Source: Oxytricha trifallax (lineage: Eukaryota > Ciliophora > Spirotrichea > Sporadotrichida > Oxytrichidae). Taken from it: 64,000 nt of DNA. Below, piece after piece: positions 23,111 to 34,823 of the stretch; within the stretch, counting starts at the first letter, position 1; each line of letters begins with the position of its first letter. A model generated the notes under the pieces. That model made no database searches and was not told where the DNA came from. It saw only the letters and a list, made by a program, of their open reading frames with translations. Position numbers and translations under genes: made by a program. The DNA is taken from positions 1 to 64,000 of the forward strand of contig ARYC01000183.1 of the NCBI GenBank assembly GCA_000711775.1. Direction: 5' to 3'.

Positions 23111-24789
23111 ATGGCAGCAAATGTTGACCCAGTCAGATGGCAAGTCATCTAATAAGACCTCTAGAGACTCCTTTAAACTTCTGACTATCAATAAAATAGG
23201 TAAAAATATTAAAACTCGTTCTTTATTATGTTTGTTAAAACCTTTTTATAGAAATCATGTACAAGAGTAAATCATAAATTTCATGAAATACAATCCTAAT
23301 TGCAACATAGAATAGACTGCATATTGTAAGTACATTAAAAATAAATGAATGGATTTAATAACCAATTATAGAGGAGGTTTAAGGTTCAGCAGTCAAAAAG
23401 TGCATCTAACTGAGAGGAAAACGTAAAATTCAAAGCATTACAATTCAACAATTTTATAGTGCTGGTATAATTGCAAAATTCAATGAAAGTTTTTGGTTTT
23501 AAAATTGTTGTTACAAGTTCTTTTCCGTTCGGAGCTCCACATGCTTTTCTTGACGAGCCAGAGAAACCATCAATTTATGAATACATAGATTATCTAGTTC
23601 CTGTCAACAGAATAAGCATTAAATACTTGGACGACTGGCCAAAGTTTTATCAACAAAGTCCAAATGACTTCTCTTTGCAAGCTTTATTGATCCAAATAAA
23701 TAACTTCTATACAAGAGCTCCTCCCATAGATATGTAAGCATATTTTTTCATAATTCTTACGAAATCCTATCAGATTCGAAGAGGTAAAGGAAGAAAGAAA
23801 CATTTTGCCAGCCAATAACAATTTCATAAATCTGCCTTCTCAATTGAACAATAATCATTTCAATCCTGCACCCTTGAATAAACCTGTACAAAAATAGCAC
23901 ATTGAGGAAGATAATCCATTAAATGCTTTAATAAATGCCCCTGTTTAACAAATTCATAAAAACAAACCGGTAGATCCTTATATGAATGGACATCATCAAA
24001 ATCTGAATAATGGTCACTAAAAACTTGATTAATAGGCAGCAGGCATGGAGTTCGATGAACTTCTTGCAAATGTAGATCAGAACGGCATGAGTCACGATTA
24101 GAGAATGTCTCTGATGGTTTTAAATTCATAAATACAAAATGAGAAAGATAAGGAATCCAAAAAACCATCTATTGTCTCCAATCTCAAACCTAAAGGTAAA
24201 ATCTAAACTAAAATTATAATTTAAATTTGTAGTGGTTTCAATACTTTAAGAATTCGTGTTGATCAATCAATCCTAAGCTGAAGTGCATTTACAGAAACTT
24301 GAAAAATTAATCAAAAATAATGAACAGATTTCAAGAGCTCTGGGTGAAATAAAATTGAAAAATGAAGAGGTAAAGGCTTCAACAAGAGAAATCAATCTTT
24401 TGGCTACATAACTATTTTTAACTTATATTCTTAATTAAACTTGAAGCAAGTAATAGTAAATTAGACTTGGGAGATGTCGACATTGAAACAATTAGAGCTA
24501 AGCTTCATCATATAATGCAAAAACTAATATACTATGATGCCAAGATTTCAGCTTTAAATGATTGCTTAAACTCTAATCATATAAAAACTAATCTGTTTTA
24601 TAAATAAATTAATATATATAAAAATTATTTATACTATGTTTAGCTGTGCTAAAGAACAATGAATCCATCTCAGTGGTTGACAATATTAAAATTCACAGGA
24701 AACTCAGCAGTAAGCAATTCAGACTGCAGGTTAAGAGAAACAAGCTAGCTATATACATTTAAATCAATATCAATAATCTAAGAATGTGA
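23111..24789 (+). CDS. ESCRT-I subunit TSG101/Vps23-like (UEV domain, coiled coil, steadiness box)
   Basis: TSG101 sorts ubiquitinated cargo into multivesicular bodies. MAANVDPVRWQVIQQ starts at 23111. The UEV-like part includes KCIQLRGKRKIQ, FPFGAPHAFLDEPEKPS, VPVNRISIKYLDDW and LLIQINNFYTRAPP. A P/N/Q-rich linker and coiled coil (EVHLQKLEKLIKNNEQ) follow, and the end matches the steadiness box (KIHRKLSSKQFRLQ). Introns 23200-23251, 23326-23371, 23734-23773 and 24196-24232 are in phase. Two very short direct-repeat intervals (GTTTT near 23490, TTAA near 24430) must be removed to keep frame, and the join near 24600-24650 is not resolved. Overall assignment rests on domain order. Confidence 0.78.
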
Positions 24790-25233
24790 ATAATCAAAAA
24801 TTGACAACGTAATTATTTCAATCATTAAACTTATATATGTTTCGTTTTATCAATTAAAATTTATTGATTAAATGAATTTTGACTAAAAATTACAAATTAT
24901 ATCGGAAATCAAGTACATTTTTTAAACAAATAGATTAACCTTTATAGATTTTTATATATAAAACTTAAGTAAACTTAGGTTTTTAAGTTAAAATTATCAC
25001 ATCATATTCTCAAAAATTCAAAAATAAAATTGTTTGATTAAATGCTTCCTTAAAATAAATATTTAGTCTCAATATTTATTACTTTCTTAGATATAAAAGC
25101 TAAATAATTATACTCTCATAATCGTGTTTGGAATTTACGATTTATATTTAGGAATCTTATTAAAGTTAATTAGATATTTAATCTATAAAATTCTTTAGAT
25201 ATTTCTAATTTGACGTAATTTCCTAATTTAAAT
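24790..25233. other. AT-rich intergenic DNA
   Basis: About 440 bp, very rich in A and T, with no supported frame, repeat or RNA. Confidence 0.6.
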
Positions 25234-26520
25234 ATGTCATAATTTCTAACCAAGTATGGGTAAAGATATTTTACAAGCAAAGTGTAGAGAGTATCTGATG
25301 GGAAATTGAAATTTATATTCAATGTTGACAGCTAAAATGATACATTGGGATCCTCTATAATGGAAACAGTGTATAACAGGCCAAAATAAATGAATTGCTA
25401 AGATTTAGAGATGCAATCTAAAATGCTGAGTTTGTTTAAGTTTTGGCAGGAAAATCCAGATTAAGTACCAAAATATATGCTAATATATGGGGCAGGTGAC
25501 AAAGCATTCACTGCTGGAGGGGACATTAAATTTAAGTGGATTAATAATTCTTTGATTAAATCATAATTGCATGCCAATATTAAAATATTTCTCTACTCTA
25601 AATTTATAACTTAGGAAGTCAAAACGTAGGAATTATGGCATAGATTTTATGTCACATTCTACTATGTTATGAGAGAATATTCCAAGATGTAGAAACCCTT
25701 CCGTATCGCTATTTATAACGGTATAACGATAGGAGCTGGAACTGGATATACTATAACAGGCCCTATTAGAATAGCGACTGAGAAAACTGTGTTCAGCATG
25801 CCAGAGGTTTCAGTAGGATATCTCGCTGATTCTGGATGTACCTATTACTTTCCTAGGATTTGTGGGAATGCTCTTGGAATGCATCTGGGAGTCACTGGAA
25901 TGAAAGTTTATGGGAAAGATTTAGTAAAGTATGGGCTAGCTACTCATTTCATTGATAGCTAAAACGTAGAAAAATTAAAGCAAGATCTTTTGCACAATTT
26001 ACAAGCAAACACTCCAGAGAGTGAAGCTTTTAGAATAGTTGAAAAGTACAATATTCCTATTGAAGATAAAACCATTGAAAATATGAATTAGATTGAAGAA
26101 ATTTACCAATATGATAGCTATCAAGAAGCTTATAAAAGATTGATGAGAAGTAATACGAAGTTTGCTCAGTCTATCAAAGATTTAATGAAAAAGGAAACTC
26201 ATAGCCCACTTTCACATGCTTTGATTTATGAGCTAATTTAGAAAGGAATCACTTAAACTCACGAAGAATGTCTCTTCAATGAGTATAGAGCTTAAATGGC
26301 GTTCTGGGATTCAAACGAGTTTAGAGAAGGAACTAGAGCTAAACTAGTTGATAGAGATAACAATCCGAATTGGCAACATAAATCAGTTGATTAGGTACCA
26401 ATAGATAGTGTTAAATTTTTCACAGAATATCCTATAAAAGAATAGATAGATGATTTAGCAACACTAGATTAATTTCCTTATTGGAATCATGATGATTATA
26501 AACCTGTTAAATTTATTTGA
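25234..26520 (+). CDS. 3-hydroxyisobutyryl-CoA hydrolase-family paralogue 1, divergent active site
   Basis: Crotonase-fold protein of the HIBCH/enoyl-CoA hydratase group, normally acting in mitochondrial valine breakdown. The 428-aa frame from ATG 25234 is open without introns. The N-terminus (MSQFLTKYGQRYFTS) looks like a mitochondrial presequence. Conserved pieces are NRPKQMN, GAGDKAFTAGGDIK, MPEVSVGYLADSGCTYYFPR and RDNNPNWQHKS near the end. Compared with copy 3 the oxyanion loop is altered (GITIGAGTG for GIVMGGGVG) and GFFTDVGG is GYLADSGC, so catalysis may differ. The central and C-terminal parts are nearly the same as copy 2, pointing to duplication or gene conversion. Confidence 0.85.
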
Positions 26521-26626
26521 TTTAATTTCTTAATCTTAATATGAATATAAATTTTAGAAAGAGTAATTATTTAATCAAAGATTTAAATAAGAATAATAAA
26601 ATTAAACAGAACTCATAAAAATTAAA

Positions 26627-29600
26627 ATGAACATTGAAAAAAGTATACTCGATGATGACGATCAGCCAAATCATTCCTCTAATCCTAGAAATAGTAATTA
26701 AGCTGTGTCAGTGAGGAAAAGCAAAAATGGAAAAAACAATGATGGCAACTAAAATCCTGTACAAAGATCGAACTAAAAGGGCACTAAGGATTCATAAGAA
26801 GCATTGTCCCATAGTAAATTTGTCAGTTTCAAAACTGATGCTGATGCCAATCAATTTTCCGTTAATAGTAAGTACAACAAGAATTTTAAAAAATGTATTG
26901 TAAAACTTCTGATTTTATAAATCAATTGCTTCTCGATATTAACCTTTTATTTTAGTTGAAAATTATTCTGAAATTGATTGGTTTGATTTTGAAATGAGAA
27001 TGAGAAAATTAGTACATTAACTAATGGAGCCAACTTTTAAGCAGAGTACTGAAGATAGAGCGATAGTTAATAAGCTTCAAAGGTTTTTGGAAGATCACGA
27101 TCGCAGAGTTAACGACATTGAGATCGTGCTTTTCAAGAAAGATGAAGAGGAGCGTATGGGATTATTTGATTCTATCTACAAAAAAATCACAGAAAACGAA
27201 AGACAGAGATTGATGGAGGAAGAGAAGCTTAGAGATGAGATCTCTTATATCAAAAATGAAATATCTGGGGTCGTATTCTCACAATCGAATCTTAATAGAT
27301 CACTCAAGAATCAAGAGGATCAAACTCTGGGATTGAACAAAGAATTTTAGGAGTTCAATAATCGTATTCGATAATGGCAAGAAGACTTTCTTGAGAAATA
27401 TTCAAAGCAGTATAATAGCTTGCTCAGTGAAATAAGTGAGATAAGAGAGAAAAACATCAATTTAGATAACAGTCTCTTTAGAAAAGAACAAGAGATAAGA
27501 AGGCTTTAAAATCATTTAGGTTAAGTCTAAAAACAGCTAGAAAATCATGATTAATGGCTTCATAAAATCTAGGAGTAGGCAAATCACATAGACAAAAATA
27601 AATGTGACATAAGTGATGTGAACGTAGATTTGAAAAAGATAGATTAAGAACTTGATAAAATTAAGCTTGACGTTGACAATCATGGTAATCATTTTGCAAT
27701 GGTTGAGAATTTTGTGGAAAAGTATATACCTATAAGAATCCAATCGACTATATCAGAGGTTCTGTCATTCATCCTACCTTACAAAGAAAAGAATAAGCTG
27801 TCGGAGTTTGAAAAGAAAAGGTTTGCAGAACTTCATTAAATAATTCTTGAGGATGATGGCATCCCAAAACTTGCTGAGTAACTTAAGTAAATTAGAATGA
27901 AGATGGAAGACCGGCCATATTAGAGTAAGAAGAAGCTTATGGCCATGGTAAGAAGAGGCGATTATATATCTATTAACAGCAGCTCCAAGCATGGAGGTAG
28001 TATTGACTGTGGTTAAAATTTTATTTTATGCTTTTAGTTAGAATTTTACTTTAAATATGACAATAACATCCATGATGGATTGAGTGATGGAAATATGAGT
28101 ATGAAGTCTTACAATTCAAAGATGATGAAAAGAAAAGGAACTATGAGTTCAAGTTCAAATCAATACCTAAATGTACAAGACTAAATCAAAGAAAGTGAGA
28201 AAGAGTCCAAGAAAAAGTCTCAAAGAAGAACCAAAGCAGGAGGGGAAAGCAAAAAACGAAAAGAAATTAAGATTGATAGTGATGTTACGGACTTAAGCAC
28301 TAAAAATCTAGTAGAAAAATCTCCAGAGAGAACCAAAAGCCAGTAAAAAGAGAGAAACAGAGGGCAGATAGATTTCACTGATTTTTCTCTAGAAGTTAAA
28401 AAATAGAGAAGACCTACTATGGTTGACAATCAAAATTAAAATGGAAAACTAGGAGTCAACCTCAGTAACAAACATTAAACAATAAAAGAAGAAGAATCTT
28501 CTAAAGGTATGAATTCTGAAGAGAGTGAAAAGAATTCAGATGAAAATTCAGAATAATCTTTTGATTCTGGCGATGAAGAGGACAAAGAATAAAAAAAAGA
28601 ATAAGTTGATATAAATAAGCATGAATCGAGTGATGAGGAGGACTATGATGAAGATGAGGAAGAAGATGAGTATTACATAAACTCTAAACTTAATTAAAAA
28701 ATGCATGAAATTTCGATTCAGACTTAGAAAATGAAGTATGCTCTAGAAGATCAAATCAAGCAGTTCAAATAACAAATGGAAAGTTAAGAGGAGAAATAAA
28801 ATAGTCAAATTAGAGAATTCGATAGCTACATTCAGAATATGCATTCAGAAGTGTAAAACTTGGTTGAATATAGAAAGAAAGACAAGCAAGAGTTTATGGT
28901 CGATTTTATTGCAGGGATGAAAAAAGTAGAGGAAGTAAGCTAATCAAAAGACTATTTCAATACCTCTCTAATATAGCTTTCAACAATTGTAAGATTTATA
29001 AAAATTCTAATTTTGATATAGCTTGCTTGCTTAATCGAAAAAACTAAATATTGAAACAGAGTTTGAGTAGGAAAATTCAATTAAGAAATCAAGAGATTTG
29101 AGTATTTGAATGTGATTTTGAACGAATAGAAACTTTATTTGGCTAAGCTTAGACCTCAACCCACCTTCAATTCAAGAAATAAAGGAGATTTAAATTCAAG
29201 CTCTAGAATGAAAATAAACGTCAATCAAACTTTTGATCATACAAGCCCATATATAAATAATATTCACAACCAATTAATGGGGGAAATCTTGAACTAATCT
29301 TCAACTAATGATTTAAGCAAAGATGATACTTATAGATCAAGCGACTATCTTTAGAAGAGAGTGGTATAAACTTCAATATAAAATTAATAGACAAATTTGA
29401 ACTTGCTGTAGACTCCAATGATGCCTCCTATACACTCGGTGAATAGTTCAGAAACAATCAAAAGTGTAAATCCCTAATAACTACAGCCACCTGTAGTCAT
29501 TTCATCAATAAAGCACCATAATCCCTAAAATCTCTCTTAAAGTTTTATTTAGAATGATTAATCTTCATTAAAACCAAAAATAGACTTCGAACAAGAAGGT

Positions 29601-30278
29601 GGATTTAATTTCGAAATTCAATACAAGAATTTCATGCTAGACAGGAAATAAATCTTTGCCATTTACAAAGTACTTTTGAACAAATGCAAGGAAATCACTA
29701 GAAGCTGTGTTGTATTCAGTCAACATAATCTAAATTCAGATAGAGTGTTTAAAGACTGCATAACTTTCATAAACTTATTTGCTTAACAGTAAAACACAAG
29801 TGATCTAATGAATCAATAGCTGCTTTAATAGACAATGAGCGCTTATGAAAACCAAAATGCTTTTGAAAAATCTTAATAGAAGTTGCTCATACTAGGAACG
29901 AATGGATCATAAAATGCTCTTAATAACTCTGGTGGATATGCAATAAATGAAGACATTTAGAAAATTATAAATGGATAAAGTATGAATCCAACAGCGACAA
30001 ATAGGGCTAGATCACTCACTGGAAGTCATAGACAAAAAATTAAAATAAATGGTATGAATTCTTAAATGAGTAGAAATAATGCGGATTAGTAATCTAACGG
30101 ATAAGTCCTATTTGGTAATCCACTCTCTGCTAATGTTTTGAACTTTAATTTTTAGTTAGTTTCATAAGAATTCATTATTTAGTTGTAACTCTTGAATCGA
30201 ACCAGTAGAAAAATTGGACAAATAATTTCTTAACTTGTCAGCAATCATTAAGTTTTACTCCTAAAAAAAATATTTTGA
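26627..30278 (+). CDS. Large coiled-coil protein with acidic region, function unknown
   Basis: No enzyme domain is recognised. Start MNIEKSILDDDD (26627), intron 26868-26955, then a long frame of heptad-rich helices (VNKLQRFLEDHDRRVNDIE, LRDEISYIKNEI and similar) to about 27990. A basic S/K-rich stretch, an acidic run (DEEDYDEDEEEDEYY near 28640), more coiled coil and an N/Q/S-rich C-terminal half follow. One IES (pointer TAATC, 28946-29036) and a tiny direct-repeat interval (AAGA, near 29085) are needed for continuity. TGA is at 30276. A cytoskeletal or centrosomal scaffold role is possible but not shown. Confidence 0.7.
28946..29036. other. Candidate IES, pointer TAATC
   Basis: TAATC at 28941-28945 and 29032-29036. 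Excision of 91 bp joins EVSQS to KKLNIETEFEQE in frame in the coiled-coil gene. Confidence 0.65.
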
Positions 30279-30443
30279 ACATAAACATTAAAAACCATTA
30301 TAATACATAAGCTTAATGATATGTTAACTAATATTTATGATTAAATATTATTAATTTAAATTGCTCAATCAGTTTAAAAAGATAATTATATATATGAATA
30401 ATTATGATAAAAAAAAACTATAATTAAAGTTATATCTGTAAGT

Positions 30444-31740
30444 ATGCTGTAAAATTTAAGAAGCAAAAACTATCGATAGTTTTCAAGTAAAGTGACTCAG
30501 ATATTCGAAGGGAAATTAAATTTTATTTTTCACAAAAGCAATCCATCTGATTTACTTGGCTAATCTATTATGGAAACTGTATTTAACAGACCTAAATAAA
30601 TGAATGCCATTGATATTGATGTATAACTCAGAATGCTTAGCATGTAAAAATTTTGGCATGAAAATCCAGATTAAATTCCTAGGTATATGTTAATGTATGG
30701 AGCTGGGGATAAAGCTTTCTGTGCTGGAGGAGATATTAAATATGTTTGGGTTTTGAGAGAGTTAGTGATTTAATTAAAATTTAAAATTTTGATTAAAGCA
30801 CCTCTTTAAATATGCGAATGTTACTTGTGATACGTAGTAAAAATGGCATCACTTGTTTAGAACATATCATTTGATTATACACTAGTTAAGATAAATGAAA
30901 AAACCTTTTCACATTGTATTTTACAATGGTTATGCGGCAGGAGGAGCTTCAGGGTATTCGATAAATGCTCCTATAAGAATAGCAACTGAAAAGACTCTTT
31001 TCACAATGCCTGAAGTATAAATTGGATACTTGACTGATTCGGGAGCTACATACTACTTTTCTAGACTTTGCGGTAAATCACTTGGAATGCATCTAGGAGT
31101 CACTGGAAGGAAAGTATATGGGAAGGATTTAGTAAAGTACGGGCTCGCTACTCATTTTGTAGAGCACTAAAACTTAGAAAAATTAAGACAAGAGCTAATA
31201 CATAACTTAAAAGCAGACACTCCAGAGAGTGAGGCTTATAGAATAGTTGAAAAGTACAATATTCCCATTGAAGATAAAACCATTGAAAACATAGATTAAA
31301 TCAATGAAATTTACTAGTACGATAGCTATAAAGCTGCATATAAAAGATTAATGAAGAGTAATACGAAGTTTGCTAAATCAATTCAATAATAAATGATTGA
31401 AGAAACACATAGTCCACTTTCACATGCTTTAATCTATGAGCTAATTAAGAAAGGCAGTGAAGAAAAAACTTACAGAGAAGGTCTCTTCAATGAATTCAGA
31501 GCTTAAATGGCATTTTGGGAGTCAAATGAATTTAAAGAAGGAACTAGAGCTAAACTAGTTGATAGAGATAACAATCCAAGATGGAAACATAAATCAGTAG
31601 ATTAAGTACCAATAGAAGATGTGGAACATTTTACCTAATATCCTTTAAGAGAGACAATTGATGAAGTTTATACAATGGAAAGATACTGCTATTGGAATGA
31701 TGGAAATTTCAAACCTTTTAATTTAGATTAACTTAAATGA
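30444..31740 (+). CDS. 3-hydroxyisobutyryl-CoA hydrolase-family paralogue 2, divergent active site
   Basis: Start MLQNLRSKNYRQFSSK (30444), a typical mitochondrial presequence with R and S. One 34-nt intron (30765-30798) gives a 420-aa product. Motifs: NRPKQMN, GAGDKAFCAGGDIK, NGYAAGGASGYS where the oxyanion glycines lie, MPEVQIGYLTDSGATYYFSR and the C-terminal RDNNPRWKHKS. The C-terminal half is highly similar to paralogue 1 and much less so to paralogue 3. The GYLTDSGA segment departs from the FPDVGG pattern of true HIBCH. Ligand and activity are uncertain. Confidence 0.85.
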
Positions 31741-32159
31741 AGATTTTTATTTTGATATAAAGCTTTCAAATAAACTTATTTTACAGAAATTTAAAAAGGT
31801 TATTTATTAGATAAAGTATTAATGATATTTTAAAATAGTACAGTTCATAAGGATTAAAATTAAATATTTTTTTTAAAAGGAATATATTTTTAATTTTATT
31901 AAGAGAAATTCTTAGTTTGGAAATTAAAAATTTATTTAATTAAGCTAACCTCATAATTAAATATATAGCATTATATTTTAAAGTTAATTTGATCTATGAT
32001 TAAACTATTATTACTAAATCCTTTCTTTCTCTTACTTTTTTCTTTCATCTAGGTTTAAGAATGATTCTGTATGTGAAAATGACAATAAATATAGCCAATA
32101 TTATACTCCATATTATTATTAAATGTATATATAGAAGGTACCCTCTGCTGATCAAGTAA
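31741..32159. other. AT-rich intergenic DNA
   Basis: Nothing coding or structured is seen before the palindrome that starts at about 32160. Confidence 0.6.
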
Positions 32160-32713
32160 TTAGCTAAAATATGATAATTTTGGTGAATAAATTGATTAAT
32201 CAAGATTACACATGTTTAATTTTAAAAATTAATTTAAATATATATTTTTAGGTACTCTACAGCAGATTTTTATGTATAATCCTGTTTTGCGATAGAGTAC
32301 CCTAATTATATTAATTAAAATAAATAAATTAAATCAAATACAGGATTACTTTTAATATAAAATACATGCAATAAAAACGTGATATATAATTGGTTGAATA
32401 AAATAATTATTTGCTATAAAAAAATAAAAAATCTTGAAATTAACTTCCCTGATGAAGTAATAAAATCTAATTTATAATTTTAAAATATATTTATTAATTA
32501 TTGCATGTATTTTCTATTAAAAGTAATGCTGTATTTGATTTAATTTATTTATTTTAATTAATATAATTAGGGTACTCTACCGCAAAACATGATTATACAT
32601 AAAAATCTAGCGGTAGAGTACCTAAAAATATATATTTAAATTAATATTTAAAATTAAACATGTCTAATCTTGATTAATCAATTTATTCACCAAAATTATC
32701 ATATTTTAGCTAA
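32160..32713. repeat. 554-bp long inverted repeat with nested GGTACTCTACCGC hairpins
   Basis: Arms of about 212 bp (32160-32373 and 32502-32713) are inverted copies starting TTAGCTAAAATATGATAA, around a loop of about 130 bp. Each arm carries a second, internal inverted repeat, GGTACTCTA(C/A).GC ... GC.(G/A)TAGAGTACC. The right arm includes the last codons of the minus-strand membrane-protein gene, so the left arm is a second copy of that 3' end. No reading frame lies inside. Confidence 0.85.
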
Positions 32714-33267
32714 ATTCTCAGAATTATCGTCATCTAGCATAAAGCTGCCGGAACAGACTTTCCCAGGATGACTCAATCTGTAAATGTGTAATTTAATCAT
32801 TGCAACAATTGCAAGTAGGTCGTTTAACCAGCGTACATAGGTGATATTTGGGAAAATTCTTTTTCTTATTTTTAATTCGTAGAGCTTTATTATGTTCATG
32901 GCTGAAGCTATTACGAAGTATATTAGGTACAGTCCTATGATCTAGGAGAATTAACTTGACACATTTGTAAATATTTAGAATTTACTTTTCGCATCGTCAA
33001 ATTCATCCAGTGTCAATGGTTTATAAACTTATTTATTTATGGATTGTTTATCCCTAGAAAATATTAAGTAAATTTTAATTTATTTAATATGTAATAAGTT
33101 TAAGAGTTTCCTTAAACGACACAAGTAACATCTGTCTCCACATTTTGCATGTAAAACCCAAAAATAGAAGCCATAATCAATTGACCTAAAAGAAGAGTCT
33201 CTAAGAGAGACTTCATAACTTTTTATTCTCTCGTGTCACAAATACTCAATTTCTAGTAATTATCCAT
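32699..33267 (-). CDS. Small multi-pass membrane protein, unknown
   Basis: ATG 33267-33265 (MDNYQKLSICDTREQK). After an 89-bp IES (pointer GTTTA) the 159-aa frame reads CVVYKPLTLDEFDDAKSKFQ and continues to TGA at 32699. Three hydrophobic segments are visible (LLLGQLIMASIFGFYM, IIGLYLIYFVIASAMNI, LLAIVAMIKLHIY), separated by short polar loops. No family is recognised. The stop codon lies inside the right arm of the neighbouring palindrome. Confidence 0.72.
33024..33117. other. Candidate IES, pointer GTTTA (minus strand)
   Basis: TAAAC at 33024-33028 and 33113-33117. Removal of 89 bp makes the membrane-protein frame continuous and the total divisible by three. Confidence 0.75.
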
Positions 33268-33437
33268 TTCGAGATCAGTTTAATTTATACTTAGAATAAT
33301 ATTTCAATAAAATACATTTAAGAAGGAATTTACTCCTACCCACATATATATTTTCAGGGAATCTTTTTCTTTTATTAATTAATCAAAAAGATATTAAAAG
33401 AAAAATGATTTCTAAATCCTTTTAAAGATAGCAATTT

Positions 33438-34604
33438 ATGCTTCACTCAAACTTGATGAAGCTAACTAAGCTAATTAATGGTCAATCTTTTCAATCATTC
33501 TCTACATCTCAACCATAAGACTAGAAAGTACTATTTGAAGAGCACACACCTGCTGTATTTGAATTTAAGTTAAATGCCCCAAAGAATCTTAATTCACTTG
33601 ACCTTGAAATGGTTGATTTGATGCTTGGAAAAGTTAAGGAGTGGAATTAATACTCAAATCAAGCTCCAAGAGTCGCCTTGATAAGCGGAGTAGGCGAGAA
33701 AGCATTCTGTGCTGGAGGAGACATCAAGCAAGTTTACGAATCAGGAATTGGGAAATTACCAGCACATGTTAAGAGTGATTTCTTTGCAAGGGAGTATTTA
33801 CTTGATTATGCTTTGACACAGATGAAACCTAAACAAATTAGTATATGGAATGGTATTGTAATGGGAGGAGGTGTTGGAGTCTCAGTTCATGCTCCAATAA
33901 GAGTAGCAACTGATAACACAGTATACGCTATGCCAGAAACTGGCATTGGTTTCTTCACTGATGTAGGAGGTTCATATTTTTTATCAAGAGTAAAAAACAA
34001 CATTAACCTAGGTCTGTATCTAGGAATTACAGGCTTCAGACTTAAATCAAAGGATTTAGTTAAATGGGGAATTGCAACTCATTATGTTCCTAAAGATAGA
34101 TTATCAAGCTTATATTCAGACCTAGCCAAAAATATTAGCAAAAGCTCTACCGATTCAGATATCGTTAACATTGTAAATAGCCATTCAGATCACACATTTG
34201 ATTCAGAACACATCGAAAATGTTGAGGAGATAAATTAAATCTTTAAGGATGATTCTATTCACAAGATTTTAGAAAGACTAGAGGCAAGCAAATCAGAATT
34301 CGCTTAGAAAACTTTGAAAATAATTTCAGGACTTAGTCCCTTGAGTATGGCAGTTGTCTTTGAACAAATTAAAAGAGGAAAATCTATGAATCTAAAAGAG
34401 GTCTTTGAGATGGAGTATAAGATATCTCAAGGTTTTTGCAATCACACCGAGTTCTTTGAGGGAGTTAGAGCACTTTTGATTGATAAAGATAAGAACCCAA
34501 AATGGATGCATAAAAGTATTCATGAAGTGCAAGATAAGGACGTTGAGTTTTTCTTTGATAGAAGTGAAACACTTAATCTTGACATTTCAAAACATTAAAT
34601 CTGA
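33438..34604 (+). CDS. HIBCH: 3-hydroxyisobutyryl-CoA hydrolase, mitochondrial (canonical copy)
   Basis: Hydrolyses 3-hydroxyisobutyryl-CoA in valine degradation. Uninterrupted 388-aa frame from ATG 33438 to TGA 34602. The N-terminus MLHSNLMKLTKLINGQSFQS fits a mitochondrial targeting peptide. Canonical motifs are present: GVGEKAFCAGGDIKQVY, NGIVMGGGVGVSVH (oxyanion loop), MPETGIGFFTDVGGSYFLSR (catalytic Glu/Asp region) and DKDKNPKWMHKS near the end. Unlike most genes here it has no intron or IES. Two divergent paralogues lie upstream on the same strand. Confidence 0.92.
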
Positions 34605-34823
34605 GAATTTAAATTTAACTTATTTAAACTTTCATATATTAACAGGAGTATTTTTTATGAGAAAGTGCATATTTTTCACAATAATAAAGAAAAAAGCTTA
34701 GTTAGGAATCGAATCTTAAGAAACTATTTTAAAATTTTCCTATCAAACTTCAAATAGAATAATTGAAAACTTAAATAATACTTTTAGTATAATAGAAAAT
34801 AAATAATGCTTATATTCTTAAGC

